DNA from: Sediminibacterium sp.
GTDB lineage: Bacteria > Bacteroidota > Bacteroidia > B-17B0 > Aurantibacillaceae
Assembly: GCA_030054095.1 (NCBI GenBank)
Contig: JASGCO010000014.1
Location: forward strand, 30,496 to 94,495
Direction of reading: 5' to 3'
Length of the DNA stretch: 64,000 bases
Shown: positions 46,837-55,792 of the stretch, piece by piece
Numbering within the stretch: position 1 is the first letter of the stretch
Layout of the letters: each line of letters starts with the position of its first letter
Notes under the pieces: generated by a model
The model's input: the letters and a program-made list of their open reading frames with translations, nothing else
What the model was told of the DNA's origin: nothing
The model's database searches: none
Made by a program: the position numbers and the translations under genes

Positions 46837-48465
46837 TTAGCGTGAAATAATAATTTTCCCACTATATGTGTTTAAGCCATCGTAAATGCTATAAATATAA
46901 ACTCCGCTTTTCCATCCATCCGTGTTGTAGTTGTGCGACTGCTTTCCTATACTCATGTTTTCATACTTTCGTTCATCCATCAATTGTCCGGTAGTGTTGT
47001 ATACTTTTATAGTCACATCAGCCGGATAACTTAGACTATAACTAATATTAAAGTGGTTAATCGCCGGATTAGGGGTCGCGGAAAAATCTGTTCCTTCCTT
47101 TTTAACCTCTCCGATACCCACAGAATTATTATATTCGGCATCAAACATGGCTACTCCCTTTGTTCCAAAACCCTCGGCAATCCAGGCGTGCGCGGCCTGA
47201 ACAGTAACCGGATTAATTTCTACACGGGGATAAGGATTTTTTAGATTTGTGGTTAAGTCGTTGTATTGGTTTTTAATCACAATCCAATTGTTTGGCGCTG
47301 TAAGATTAAATGAATTTACCACATAAGGCAATTTTTTATTAGTTGAATCAAAATAGGTAGCTATAAAATTATTGTAAGCCGGGTCGTAATTAACATGAGG
47401 ATGTATTTCGTTTTGAGACGTATTGCTTACGTCTAGTCTATTCCAGAAATTTGCGAAATGCGCCTTTTTATTGTAAAAGCCCAGAACATCGTAATCAGAT
47501 CCGGTTCCATTATAATCTCTCTCAACCAGCACCAATGCCGTTAAAGACGAACTATCATTGTCAATTGTATTGAACTGACAAGCTATTTTTGGGTTTCTGC
47601 AGGCTCCCGTCATTGTGTTATTAAGTGAGTCCAGATTTTTTTGTGGTGTCCATGCTCCGTTTATAGTTGATGCATTTCTCGAAAAATAGATGTTACCAGT
47701 ACGTTTTGTAGAAGAAGAAAGGCTTTCCCACGTGGCAAAATAACGGCCATTAGACGCGCTTAAGCTTTTACCATAAGCCAATGATATATTACGGTAATAA
47801 GAAGGTGTTGTTGCTATCGTATTCCTGACCGTAAAGGAGGTACCACCATTAACAGAAACCACACTGCATATAGAATCGCGGGAAGAACTAAAAGTAGAGT
47901 AAATAAAAGCGACACTGTATGGGCTTGCTCCTACTGCCGGGAAGCGATAATCACTGGCAATGGCCACATCATATATTTTCCGGGTTCCGTTTGGCTGATT
48001 GAAATTACTACCGATAAAGTTTCCTGTTGTCGCGTTATACCTGTCAACATACATTATATAATTACCCGATGCCATATTGTTATTAACCCCCACAAGATAT
48101 AACGTTAAATTGTTTGTATCTGTGCCCGCAACCACAATATCATGCGCGGGATACCTGACGTTAACAGCCGTGTATGTATCAATCGTTTGCCAGGTTACCC
48201 CATTATTACGGGACGAGCGTATGGTTATCCCTCCCGCGTTTGATGCACTGTCCACAGTGTTGTATGCCGCATACAACCAGCCATTAAACGCCACAGACAA
48301 GCGTACCCTGCGTTGATTAATCTGAGGGTCGTTTTTGATGATAAGATCGTTTGAGTAAACAGGCGCGTTTGCTTTTCCGTAAGTTAACGTCTGCTCTCGT
48401 TGTTCCTGAGCAGAAAGAGTTGTTAGGATAAATGCATTCAGGAATAATTGTAATAATTTTCTCAT
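46837..48465 (-). CDS. Secreted beta-propeller-like protein with T9SS sorting domain
   Basis: 542 residues from the ATG at 48465; the open frame to 48507 adds an implausible prefix. Signal peptide 1-20 (MRKLLQLFLNAFILTTLSAQ). The body (about 25-455) is beta-rich with a repeated pattern of the BNR/sialidase-like kind (IRSSRNNGVTWQTIDTY near residue 85; SVNGGTSFTVRN near 205). The final 80 residues (TPNPAINHFNISY to KIIISR) are a T9SS Por domain. I see no catalytic residues. It is similar in plan to the protein at 34198. A promoter with both elements is placed just upstream. Confidence 0.86.
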   Translation of the reverse strand: MRKLLQLFLNAFILTTLSAQEQREQTLTYGKANAPVYSNDLIIKNDPQINQRRVRLSVAFNGWLYAAYNTVDSASNAGGITIRSSRNNGVTWQTIDTYTAVNVRYPAHDIVVAGTDTNNLTLYLVGVNNNMASGNYIMYVDRYNATTGNFIGSNFNQPNGTRKIYDVAIASDYRFPAVGASPYSVAFIYSTFSSSRDSICSVVSVNGGTSFTVRNTIATTPSYYRNISLAYGKSLSASNGRYFATWESLSSSTKRTGNIYFSRNASTINGAWTPQKNLDSLNNTMTGACRNPKIACQFNTIDNDSSSLTALVLVERDYNGTGSDYDVLGFYNKKAHFANFWNRLDVSNTSQNEIHPHVNYDPAYNNFIATYFDSTNKKLPYVVNSFNLTAPNNWIVIKNQYNDLTTNLKNPYPRVEINPVTVQAAHAWIAEGFGTKGVAMFDAEYNNSVGIGEVKKEGTDFSATPNPAINHFNISYSLSYPADVTIKVYNTTGQLMDERKYENMSIGKQSHNYNTDGWKSGVYIYSIYDGLNTYSGKIIISR

Positions 48466-48489
48466 TAAGTTAATTTTTAGGTTACTGTA

Positions 48490-48526
48490 CAAAGGTAACG
48501 GACACATTGCTTTGCCTTTGTCAAAA
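48490..48526 (-). promoter_or_regulatory. Candidate promoter for the T9SS gene at 46837-48465
   Basis: On the minus strand, TTTTG (48526-48522) and TACCTTTG (48497-48490) match the -33 and -7 elements with a 24-bp spacer, slightly long. The -7 ends 25 bp before the ATG. Confidence 0.45.
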
Positions 48527-48582
48527 CCGCTTAATGGCGCACTATAAACGCTAAAGGCTGGTAAAATTAGTGTTTGCTTAAT

Positions 48583-50679
48583 TCAAGCGCTTTTAAACAT
48601 CAGGTTCACGCGGGTTCCTTCTTCATTAAGCGCTTCGAACAAAACCCCGATACAGATCTTTGTGCTTAGTTCACTTACTAACTTTAAACCCAATCCTGAT
48701 AATCCGGTTGTGCGTATTGTTTGTTCATAATCTGACTGACCAAACGGCTTTCCTGTATTATCAACCGTTAATGTTAACTGATGCGCATTATAAGAAATTG
48801 TAATTGGTGTTGCGTGCAGCGAGGCTTTTATGGCATTATGCAATACATTCCTGAATATGATTTGTAAATAATCAGGATCGGCCATTACCCTCTCGTTCGG
48901 ATTAGCATGTACATTCACCACAATACTTTTTGCTTCCGCATTCAGTTTCAGCAACGCCACCCCTTGCATAACTACCTCATATACGTTTACCGGCTGCAAT
49001 TGCGGTTCAAACAAGTTCAGTTGGGTTTTACTCCACAACAAAAGGTCTTCCATTGTTTCAAGAAGCGCTTTCGTTGCCTGCTGAACTTCCGAACTTAGTT
49101 GTTTTTTCTCTGTTTCATTAAGAATTTCAGGGTGTTCATGTAATTTTAAAAACTGGTAAACCTGACTCACTGGTGAGCGTAAATCGTGGCTAATAATACT
49201 AAACAGCTTCGCTTTAGAGGCATTTGCTTCGTGTAGCTCCTTGTTTAAATGTTCAAGATCCCTGTTTTTGGTCAGCAGTATCTTTGCTGTTCGCTTCTTA
49301 TTCCTGTAAATAATTACCAGAAGTATGGAAATTATCATCAGTAGCAAAAGTCCGGAAAAATACAAGGTCTTTTGCTTTTTTTCCAGGCTAATCTGTGCCT
49401 GCTGACGTTCGATTTGTCGCTGTTTTTCCTTATTCTGGTATTTTGCTTCTGCATTGGCAATGCTTTGCTTGGCGGCCTCTTTATATAAAGAATCACGCAA
49501 AGGAACGTATTTGTTATATGCCAAAGCGGCATTTTTATATTCTTTTAAGCTATTGTAGCATTCTGCTTCCGATTTTAAAAGGTCGGCATAAATTTCCGGC
49601 CCCAGGCATTCGTTTCGTGTGGCTGCGTTACTAAAAGAAATCAGGGCGCTTTTATAGTTCTTCGTTGCCATTCCTATTTTTCCGGTAATATAATCCGCCT
49701 GCCGTTCAATGCAAACATTAGGATGGTTTTTTAGTAATTCAACCCCCTTTTTAAGGTACAGAGAGGCTTGATCGGCATTGCCTTTAGCGAGATAATAATC
49801 ACTGAATGAGAGGTTAATGGCGATAAGTGTTCCCCAATCATCCATGGGACTTGACTTCGTCACCAGAAAGGATTTCAGACTATCGTAATATACATGAGCC
49901 TTTGCTAAATCAGGTTGTTCTATGTATATATCAGCCATTGCCTTGAAATAATAGCACATCCCGTTTCTATAGTTTTTGAAATATGCTTTTGATGGCAGAA
50001 CATACTCCATTGCCTTATCCGGGTTTCGCAACCCCAGATAGGATTCGCCAATACTCAGATACGCAACCCCCAGATTACTTGTGTCAACCGAAGAACTCTT
50101 GCCGCTCAACAGCATCTCTTTTTTGATACTGAGTGAAAGCAACTTATAATTTATCTCTTTTTCATACAAGCCTCTGGTATTGTAATAACCCGCCATTGTT
50201 CCGTATAGTCCGGCTTTTGTTCTTTTGTCAGAAAGATCCCCGGAAACGGTTATTAGGTAGTCTATTAAACTCTCTCTTTTACGGAAATACATTTCGTTAC
50301 TATTATAGAGCGGAACTAATCTGTTTGCCGCTTCTAGAATTCGTAATGTATTGGCGGAACTTCTGGCTTCTATCAGTGATTTTTCATAATAATACACTGC
50401 AGAGTCATGTGCTGTATTCTCAAAGGTATAGGCGATATAAAAATATAATAATGCCAGATGTTTGTGGTCGTTCGGTTGCACCATTGATAGTGCCTTTTTG
50501 GCTACTATCCGTTCCTTATAAACCTCATCTATTTTGGCAAGTGAATCACAAATTTTTGCCACTTGCTGCACTTTTATTTCAAGAATCGTATTTTCGGAAA
50601 GGTTTTTGGATTCTTGTGGAAAGACACTCCATTGTACTAATACTAAAAACGCCAAGAGAGTCAGATGCTTGGTGATCAT
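48583..50679 (-). CDS. TPR-containing sensor histidine kinase
   Basis: 698 residues. A signal peptide (1-20) precedes a periplasmic region (about 25-430) of TPR-like repeats (LALLYFYIAYTFENTAHDSAVYYYEKSL, ALISFSNAATRNECLGPEIYADLL and others). One membrane segment (about 445-465) is followed by a coiled-coil and a kinase with the H-box SHDLRSP (His498), N-box FRNVLHNAIKAS, and a weak G1 box, VDNTGKPF, before GLGLKLV. The glycine-rich box is shorter than usual but readable. The gene overlaps the stop of the LytTR regulator by 4 bp, so the two form a two-component system. LytTR regulators usually work with a different kinase class, which makes the pairing unusual. Confidence 0.92.
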   Translation of the reverse strand: MITKHLTLLAFLVLVQWSVFPQESKNLSENTILEIKVQQVAKICDSLAKIDEVYKERIVAKKALSMVQPNDHKHLALLYFYIAYTFENTAHDSAVYYYEKSLIEARSSANTLRILEAANRLVPLYNSNEMYFRKRESLIDYLITVSGDLSDKRTKAGLYGTMAGYYNTRGLYEKEINYKLLSLSIKKEMLLSGKSSSVDTSNLGVAYLSIGESYLGLRNPDKAMEYVLPSKAYFKNYRNGMCYYFKAMADIYIEQPDLAKAHVYYDSLKSFLVTKSSPMDDWGTLIAINLSFSDYYLAKGNADQASLYLKKGVELLKNHPNVCIERQADYITGKIGMATKNYKSALISFSNAATRNECLGPEIYADLLKSEAECYNSLKEYKNAALAYNKYVPLRDSLYKEAAKQSIANAEAKYQNKEKQRQIERQQAQISLEKKQKTLYFSGLLLLMIISILLVIIYRNKKRTAKILLTKNRDLEHLNKELHEANASKAKLFSIISHDLRSPVSQVYQFLKLHEHPEILNETEKKQLSSEVQQATKALLETMEDLLLWSKTQLNLFEPQLQPVNVYEVVMQGVALLKLNAEAKSIVVNVHANPNERVMADPDYLQIIFRNVLHNAIKASLHATPITISYNAHQLTLTVDNTGKPFGQSDYEQTIRTTGLSGLGLKLVSELSTKICIGVLFEALNEEGTRVNLMFKSA

Positions 50680-51392
50680 CCCTTAAAATTTTTTAGAATT
50701 GTCCGGTAGGTTTTACCAATAGGAAAAGATATTTTATTACAAATCAGATTATTACTTCCCACTTCCTTAATTCCATCCACCGGTACCGCGTAACTACGGT
50801 GAATCCTGAAGAAGCGGCCCTCCGGAAGCTGTTTCATAAAACCAGAAAGCGGAATATTTACCAGATGTTTTTTGTCTGTCGTTACAACCTTTGTATAATC
50901 CTGCATGGCTTCGAGGTACAGAATCTCACTTAGCATTAACTTAATCCTGTTGTTATAACCAACCTTAATGATCAGTTCTTCTTTCTCCAGAGCAGCTTCG
51001 TAACAAAGCGCTTTTTGCTTCATCTGCCAGAAATACTCTATACGACGCCATGTTTCTTCAAAACGTTCTGGACTCAATGGTTTAACCAGATAATCCAGCG
51101 CATTTAAGTCGAATCCTTCTAACGCGTACTCGGAATGAGATGTTACAAAAACAATCATTATGTCATTGTTTTTCAAAAACCGGGCCACATCTAACCCTGA
51201 ACCCATAGGAATATCAATGTCGAGGAAAATAAGATGAGGCTGATATTCTGCCACTGCCTTTTGGGCATCGTTGTAAGATCGTGCCGTAGCCTTGTGGCTT
51301 AGCCGCGAGTGCTTTTGCGCATGCGCTAAAAGCGACAATTCATCAATGCGGTTGTCTTCAACTACAATATAATCAATATGACTTTCCTGCAT
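50676..51392 (-). CDS. LytTR-family response regulator
   Basis: 238 residues from the ATG at 51392. A TTG at 51416 is also in frame but less likely. The receiver domain (1-125) has the phosphoacceptor Asp58 in LIFLDIDIP, the acidic pair in VVEDN and the Lys of YLVKPLSP. The C-terminal LytTR domain (about 135-238) has LYLEAMQDYTKVVT, GRFFRIHRSYAVPVDGI and the PIGKTYR ending. It binds DNA direct repeats in other bacteria. It is cotranscribed with the TPR kinase (4-bp overlap). A -7-like element is upstream. Confidence 0.95.
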   Translation of the reverse strand: MQESHIDYIVVEDNRIDELSLLAHAQKHSRLSHKATARSYNDAQKAVAEYQPHLIFLDIDIPMGSGLDVARFLKNNDIMIVFVTSHSEYALEGFDLNALDYLVKPLSPERFEETWRRIEYFWQMKQKALCYEAALEKEELIIKVGYNNRIKLMLSEILYLEAMQDYTKVVTTDKKHLVNIPLSGFMKQLPEGRFFRIHRSYAVPVDGIKEVGSNNLICNKISFPIGKTYRTILKNFKG

Positions 51393-51433
51393 TTTCTGTT
51401 TAACTCGTTTTCCCAATTACTGTTTAGCACTAT

Positions 51434-51441
51434 CAAATTTA
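51434..51441 (-). promoter_or_regulatory. Candidate -7 element (TAAATTTG) for the LytTR/kinase operon
   Basis: TAAATTTG on the minus strand matches TAnnTTTG; it lies 41 bp upstream of the ATG at 51392. A clean -33 TTTG is not visible. No other feature was seen in the gap to 51616. Confidence 0.4.
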
Positions 51442-51616
51442 CACATAAATCATTTTAGGGTCGAGCTGATATTTGTTCTTTGTTTATTTGTTGATACTTA
51501 TCTTTTTCCTACACACCATTACCTGTATAAGAAATTTCCATTTAGCATCTCATCTGTTTCCCGTAAATTCATGCGTCTTCCGAATCCTTCCAAGCGTTTA
51601 AGCCAGGGGCAATGCT

Positions 51617-52561
51617 CTACACTGAAATTCCATAGCGGTGTAACCGTCTGGCATATTCTGAAAGAACCCGCTGCTGGGTGCCACCAGGATGATGCTTTTC
51701 GGCTCCCTGCTGAGTTCGCATATTTAAGTTAAATTCCTCTTCACTGAAATGGCTGAATTTCTTACGGCGGCGGCGATTCATGAAATTGAACAAACGAAGC
51801 TCCAGCCAGTGACCAAAAGGGCCGTTTAAAATGGCCTCCCAGCGTCTTTTCCATCTAAAAACAGGTGTTTCTGGGAGTAATACGACAGTATATAAGCTCC
51901 TGTTCGGCAAAAACACGTTGACCCACTCATTGCTCTTCTGAAATGTGGTATAAAGATCCAGATTGAACGCCGGAACCAAAGTTCTTACTTCGGTTGCGAC
52001 AAAAAGATTATGGTCAGGCACTTCCAGATTACCTTCCTCCAGAAAATAATTCATACAGAAGTATTTTTCAGATTGCTTCAGGAAAAATTTTTTATAGCCC
52101 CGTAATAAACTTCTGCACAACCACAATCGTTTGCTTGCTGTAATAATGAAGTAGTCATAGTCATCTGTTTCTTTTAATACGCCCTTTGAGTAAGAGCCTG
52201 AAACGCACACTCCCCTTACAAAGGGGAAGCCCGCAATTCTATTGCTGTAATGTTTTATACGATCCTGTGCCTGTCTGTGTCGTTCTTCTCCTTCCTTACG
52301 TCGTATTACACTATCTTCGCTTGTTTCGTTTAACATGTAATATCCGTCTTTTTCTCTAAGAATTCCGGTCATAACCAGTTCAGAAATTTGTTTTTGAGTC
52401 TCAGCTAACGTACAGGTCAATACGCTGTTCATCAGGATTTCTTCAGCTGTAAGCGGGTGGTTAAATACATCATAATAACACACTACACGCAGAACGTTTT
52501 GTTGATCCTCCGATAATCCGGGTCTTTTCTCCGCGACCTTATCTGGCCTTTCCTCTGTCAT
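51617..52561 (-). CDS. Nucleotidyltransferase-domain protein with winged-helix N-terminus
   Basis: 314 residues from ATG 52561, which forms an ATGA overlap with the methyltransferase stop; a GTG at 52567 is possible. Numbered here from the GTG form: residues 20-80 look like a winged helix (DQQNVLRVVCYYDVFNHPLTAEEIL...ISELVMTGILREKDGYYML). Residues 118-150 carry the Pol-beta-type motif GSYSKG (124-129) and Asp136-Tyr-Asp138, the metal-binding pair. A C-terminal region is basic and helical. Such domains add a nucleotide to proteins, small molecules or RNA. The substrate is unknown. It is the last gene of the Wzz, radical SAM, methyltransferase operon. Confidence 0.8.
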   Translation of the reverse strand: MTEERPDKVAEKRPGLSEDQQNVLRVVCYYDVFNHPLTAEEILMNSVLTCTLAETQKQISELVMTGILREKDGYYMLNETSEDSVIRRKEGEERHRQAQDRIKHYSNRIAGFPFVRGVCVSGSYSKGVLKETDDYDYFIITASKRLWLCRSLLRGYKKFFLKQSEKYFCMNYFLEEGNLEVPDHNLFVATEVRTLVPAFNLDLYTTFQKSNEWVNVFLPNRSLYTVVLLPETPVFRWKRRWEAILNGPFGHWLELRLFNFMNRRRRKKFSHFSEEEFNLNMRTQQGAEKHHPGGTQQRVLSEYARRLHRYGISV

Positions 52562-53229
52562 GCACACTTTATCTCAAATATATAGTTTTCTTCCCATCTA
52601 ATTTTTTTGGTGTGAATTAAATGAAAAGATAAACGGTGTTGTAAGGCCATAAACCGGATTCTTTCGATATCACAGTTTTCGGCTAAAACCATGTAACATA
52701 CTCCTCTTGCTTTCAGGCGGGATTGCAGGGCAGCAAAAAACGTTATAAAAAACTCACCGTTTTCACCGCAGTTCCAGGCCAACTGTTCATCCTGTTCTAC
52801 TTTGGCAAAGAAATATGGTGGATTTATTAAAATGACATCATAGGTTTGGGAAGGGATGGCTTGAAAACCGTCCGACAAAAAAAATCGGAACCGATTCTGT
52901 TCTTCTCCACTAAGGTTTTCCCTCGCGTTTTTCTTTATTGCCTCCACCGCTACAGGATTAATATCATAACACACAACCTCCGCCCCTTTTCTGATGGCAA
53001 TAAAAGCCGTTAAGGCGCTACCAGTACAAGGTTCACAAACGTCTTTCCCATTCAGATCAAGTGTTTCCGTAAACTCTGCGAGAAAAAGGGAACTGAAAAA
53101 AAATCGTGGATGAAACACTCCTGGAGCAATCCTCAATTTTAAGCTTCCATAATGAAATGGTCTTTCCTTTTTAAGGTAAAACCTTACAGCCGGTTTAATA
53201 ATTGTATCTGCTAGCCATTTCCGTATCAC
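52558..53229 (-). CDS. SAM-dependent methyltransferase (HemK/PrmC-like)
   Basis: 223 residues beginning with GTG at 53229, one base after the TAA of the radical SAM gene. Rossmann motif I is CEPCTGSA (residues 65-72), the acidic end of strand 2 is Asp89, and NPPY (136-139) is the hallmark of N-methylating enzymes acting on glutamine, adenine or cytosine. Genuine PrmC is larger and sits elsewhere, so a dedicated substrate of this locus is more likely. No DNA-specificity domain is visible, so a restriction-modification role is not supported. The C-terminal ENYIFEIK strand closes the fold. Confidence 0.82.
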   Translation of the reverse strand: MIRKWLADTIIKPAVRFYLKKERPFHYGSLKLRIAPGVFHPRFFFSSLFLAEFTETLDLNGKDVCEPCTGSALTAFIAIRKGAEVVCYDINPVAVEAIKKNARENLSGEEQNRFRFFLSDGFQAIPSQTYDVILINPPYFFAKVEQDEQLAWNCGENGEFFITFFAALQSRLKARGVCYMVLAENCDIERIRFMALQHRLSFHLIHTKKIRWEENYIFEIKCA

Positions 53230-53230
53230 A

Positions 53231-54739
53231 TTAAAACCCTTCCTTTTCCGGCTGCCTATACTTCCAAATTTTATGAAACAACCGGATCTCTTTTGGAGAA
53301 GTATAAATGCCGCTTTTATATCGCCAATAGCTGATTGCCTTTATAAGTTTTCGTTTTAATGGGCTCAACTGAATATCGGAACACGAAGGGTACCGTCCGT
53401 TTAGTACCGTTTCAAAATCCCGTATTTTATCAATCATATATGGCTTTAGCCAGGGAGTTAGCGGGTTTTTCCGCAAATCAAAATTTTCCCATTGCGGGCT
53501 AATCCAATCTTCCAGCCTTTCCGGAAAACGAAACCCTGCCGCTACAACACTGTTGTAAAGTTCTGATCCCTCTGTTGGAACAGGGCTATAGGTATAAATA
53601 ATAATTTCTGTGTCCGGATTAACCGCTTTAATTTTTTTTATAAACGCGATATCTTCGTCTATACGCCGGTTTACTTCTTCTTCTGTCTCTGCGGGAGTTC
53701 CAAGCACAAAAGAATATTCGGGAATGATATTAAATTTGCGAAGTCTGGCAGCAAACTGCAGGATTTGTTCTCCGGTTTGGGTACCGCCCTTATCCATTTG
53801 TTTTAACACCTCATCGTTTCCGGTTTCCGCACCGAAAAAAATCATACGGCAACCTGATTCGCTCAGCGCTTGCAAGGATTCGTCCTTATACTTATCCATA
53901 GTGTCGATGCGTGCCTCTCCCCACCAGATCATCTTTTCGGGCGAAATCAACCGGGCAAATTCCACCGATCGTTTTTCGGATACAAAAAAATTGTTGTCAT
54001 GAAATTCAATCGCGTCACCTCCATATTTTTGTTTCAGGTAAAGCACATCCTTGTAAATCATTTCTGCGGAACGGCCTTTCCAGCGGGCGTTGTAAATAGG
54101 AACTACAGCACAAAACGAACACGTAAACGGACAGCCAAAACTACTATGATAGGCAATTGTCTTCTTTCCCAGATACGTTTTGCAAAGGTATTTTTCAAGC
54201 GGATAAAACGAATTCAGCACATCATAAGGCAAGGGGGACAATTCGTCCATGTTACTTAGTTCCGCCTTAGGTGTTTTAATAATTTGTCCGTTTTGCTTAT
54301 AAATAAGGTTTTTTATTTTCCCGTAGCCGGCCTTGGTTTCTATTGCGCTGAGTAATTGAGGAAACGCGTAATCACCAGGGCCGTTTATGATAAAATCCAC
54401 AAACCCCGATTCCAGGCATGTTTTATACTGGTTCGAAGCAAAGTACCCTCCCCATATAATAATAAGCTCCGGAAACATTTCCCTGATTTGCTTCGAAAAC
54501 GGAATTGCCTGTTTTAGCTGCGGGCCCGGCATCACCGTGCAACCAAAATACCGGTAGTCGCCAGTTTCCAGCAACCGCACGATTTTCTCCCAGGGGTTTC
54601 TTTCTATGTTACCATCAACAATTGTCCAACAATACTGCCCGTTAATACTGGCGGCTACCTGCAACACGCTATTTGGGATGCGGGGCTTAACCGATGTGGC
54701 TAACGGATTGAATAATAAAACACCTGGTTTCAACGGCAT
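53231..54739 (-). CDS. B12-binding-type radical SAM enzyme
   Basis: 502 residues. The N-terminal 150 residues follow the B12-binding pattern (LLFNPLATS, IIIWGGYFASN, FIINGPGDYAFPQLL) but without a DxHxxG, as in most class B enzymes. The 4Fe-4S motif is Cys203-xxx-Cys207-xx-Cys210 (FGCPFTCSFCAV), with the family RRLLRFF-like SAM-binding strands, FFGAETGN and SFVLGTPAET, downstream. Members methylate or rearrange unactivated carbons in lipids, sugars or antibiotics. The ATG abuts the Wzz stop and the next methyltransferase starts 1 bp after its own stop, so all four genes are one transcript. It may modify the repeat unit or its lipid carrier. Confidence 0.88.
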   Translation of the reverse strand: MPLKPGVLLFNPLATSVKPRIPNSVLQVAASINGQYCWTIVDGNIERNPWEKIVRLLETGDYRYFGCTVMPGPQLKQAIPFSKQIREMFPELIIIWGGYFASNQYKTCLESGFVDFIINGPGDYAFPQLLSAIETKAGYGKIKNLIYKQNGQIIKTPKAELSNMDELSPLPYDVLNSFYPLEKYLCKTYLGKKTIAYHSSFGCPFTCSFCAVVPIYNARWKGRSAEMIYKDVLYLKQKYGGDAIEFHDNNFFVSEKRSVEFARLISPEKMIWWGEARIDTMDKYKDESLQALSESGCRMIFFGAETGNDEVLKQMDKGGTQTGEQILQFAARLRKFNIIPEYSFVLGTPAETEEEVNRRIDEDIAFIKKIKAVNPDTEIIIYTYSPVPTEGSELYNSVVAAGFRFPERLEDWISPQWENFDLRKNPLTPWLKPYMIDKIRDFETVLNGRYPSCSDIQLSPLKRKLIKAISYWRYKSGIYTSPKEIRLFHKIWKYRQPEKEGF

Positions 54740-55600
54740 TTATCTGACTTTAGGATTGTCTTGCCTTTTCTGTTTTTGTTCCCGGTAATAGGCATGACCC
54801 ATCGCTAGTAAAATACATACAGGAATAATCGCCAGTAACAACCATTTAAGTTTAGGGAAGACGGGCTTCTTACTGACAACGCACGGTTTAATAAGCTCAA
54901 AGCTATTAGTAAGAATTTTTTGTGAAATAAGCGTCAGTTGCTCCTTGTAATGCGCCATGTTTACTTCGTACGCCCTGAACGGGTCAAGTGGTACATTATA
55001 TACAAGTCCCGCACCAACCATACCTGCCGATGGCTTTATAGTGTTTACCACTAGTTTTTTAACACTGTCTATTTCGCGTATCTCGCGTGTTAAACGGCTA
55101 CGCATACTATCCAGATTATTTAGTCTTGCTGCTTTCAGTTTAGTGAAATGCGGGCTGTTTTCAAGATAGTTGGTTATTCCATTCTGCACTTCCAGAAATT
55201 TATCCTTTTGTTTCATGAACAGGTTTACGATAGCCGCACCACTACTGTCTGATGATTTAGCGCTGCTGATAACTGTTAATGTAATCTGTGAAATAAGGTG
55301 TGTCGTTTCCTCGGGTAACCGTAGTTCTCTTGCCAGGCCTGCTTCATCATCATCCTTCGCTAACTTCTCCAGATCCATCAGCATGTTTACATAATAATTA
55401 TCCTTTTTTTCATTGTTTTTAATAATAAAAGAGGCCGAGTACACCGGAGGCAATACAAATTTCAATACTATTGCCAACAGTACCCCCAGTAAAACGTAAG
55501 CTACCGTTAGTTTATAGTGCCTGAGCAGTAAACGAAAAGGATAAACTACCTTTTCCATAAATGCCGAAATGTCAATGATATCGTCTTTATAGTCTGTCAT
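54740..55600 (-). CDS. Wzz-like chain-length determinant protein
   Basis: 286 residues with two membrane segments (about 25-50 and 250-272) flanking a periplasmic, partly coiled-coil domain (about 55-245) with PPVYSASFIIKNNEKK and a Pro-rich VFPKLK junction. This is the usual Wzz/polysaccharide copolymerase plan, which controls polymer length. It lacks the cytoplasmic tyrosine-kinase domain, so it is the Wzz rather than the Wzc type. It is divergent from the flippase operon and heads the radical SAM/methyltransferase/nucleotidyltransferase genes. Confidence 0.85.
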   Translation of the reverse strand: MTDYKDDIIDISAFMEKVVYPFRLLLRHYKLTVAYVLLGVLLAIVLKFVLPPVYSASFIIKNNEKKDNYYVNMLMDLEKLAKDDDEAGLARELRLPEETTHLISQITLTVISSAKSSDSSGAAIVNLFMKQKDKFLEVQNGITNYLENSPHFTKLKAARLNNLDSMRSRLTREIREIDSVKKLVVNTIKPSAGMVGAGLVYNVPLDPFRAYEVNMAHYKEQLTLISQKILTNSFELIKPCVVSKKPVFPKLKWLLLAIIPVCILLAMGHAYYREQKQKRQDNPKVR

Positions 55601-55619
55601 TTGTTGTTGATCAGGATTG

Positions 55620-55627
55620 CAAATATA
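55620..55627 (-). promoter_or_regulatory. Candidate -7 element (TATATTTG) for the Wzz operon
   Basis: TATATTTG on the minus strand, 20 bp upstream of the Wzz ATG, matches TAnnTTTG. The leader would be about 13 nt. A -33 match is weak. The rest of the 192-bp divergent gap shows no clear plus-strand promoter. Confidence 0.4.
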
Positions 55628-55792
55628 GCTGGCATATTCCGTTAAATATAGTTTTTTTTATTAAACACGCCGTAATTACTTAAGTTGTAAATTTATTGGG
55701 ACATTATGCACATAACATCGTCTTTTCCTGCTTATTTTAGGGGTTCTGTTAAATCCCATAACTATATAACGCTGCATATATAGGTATTTGGT

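Noticed and set aside
52558..53229. NPPY methyltransferase as part of a restriction-modification system
   Set aside because: No endonuclease or DNA-recognition domain is nearby, and the gene is embedded in a Wzz/radical SAM operon.
53610..54002. 130-codon plus-strand frame inside the radical SAM gene
   Set aside because: Shadow of the conserved gene on the other strand; no start context or family match.
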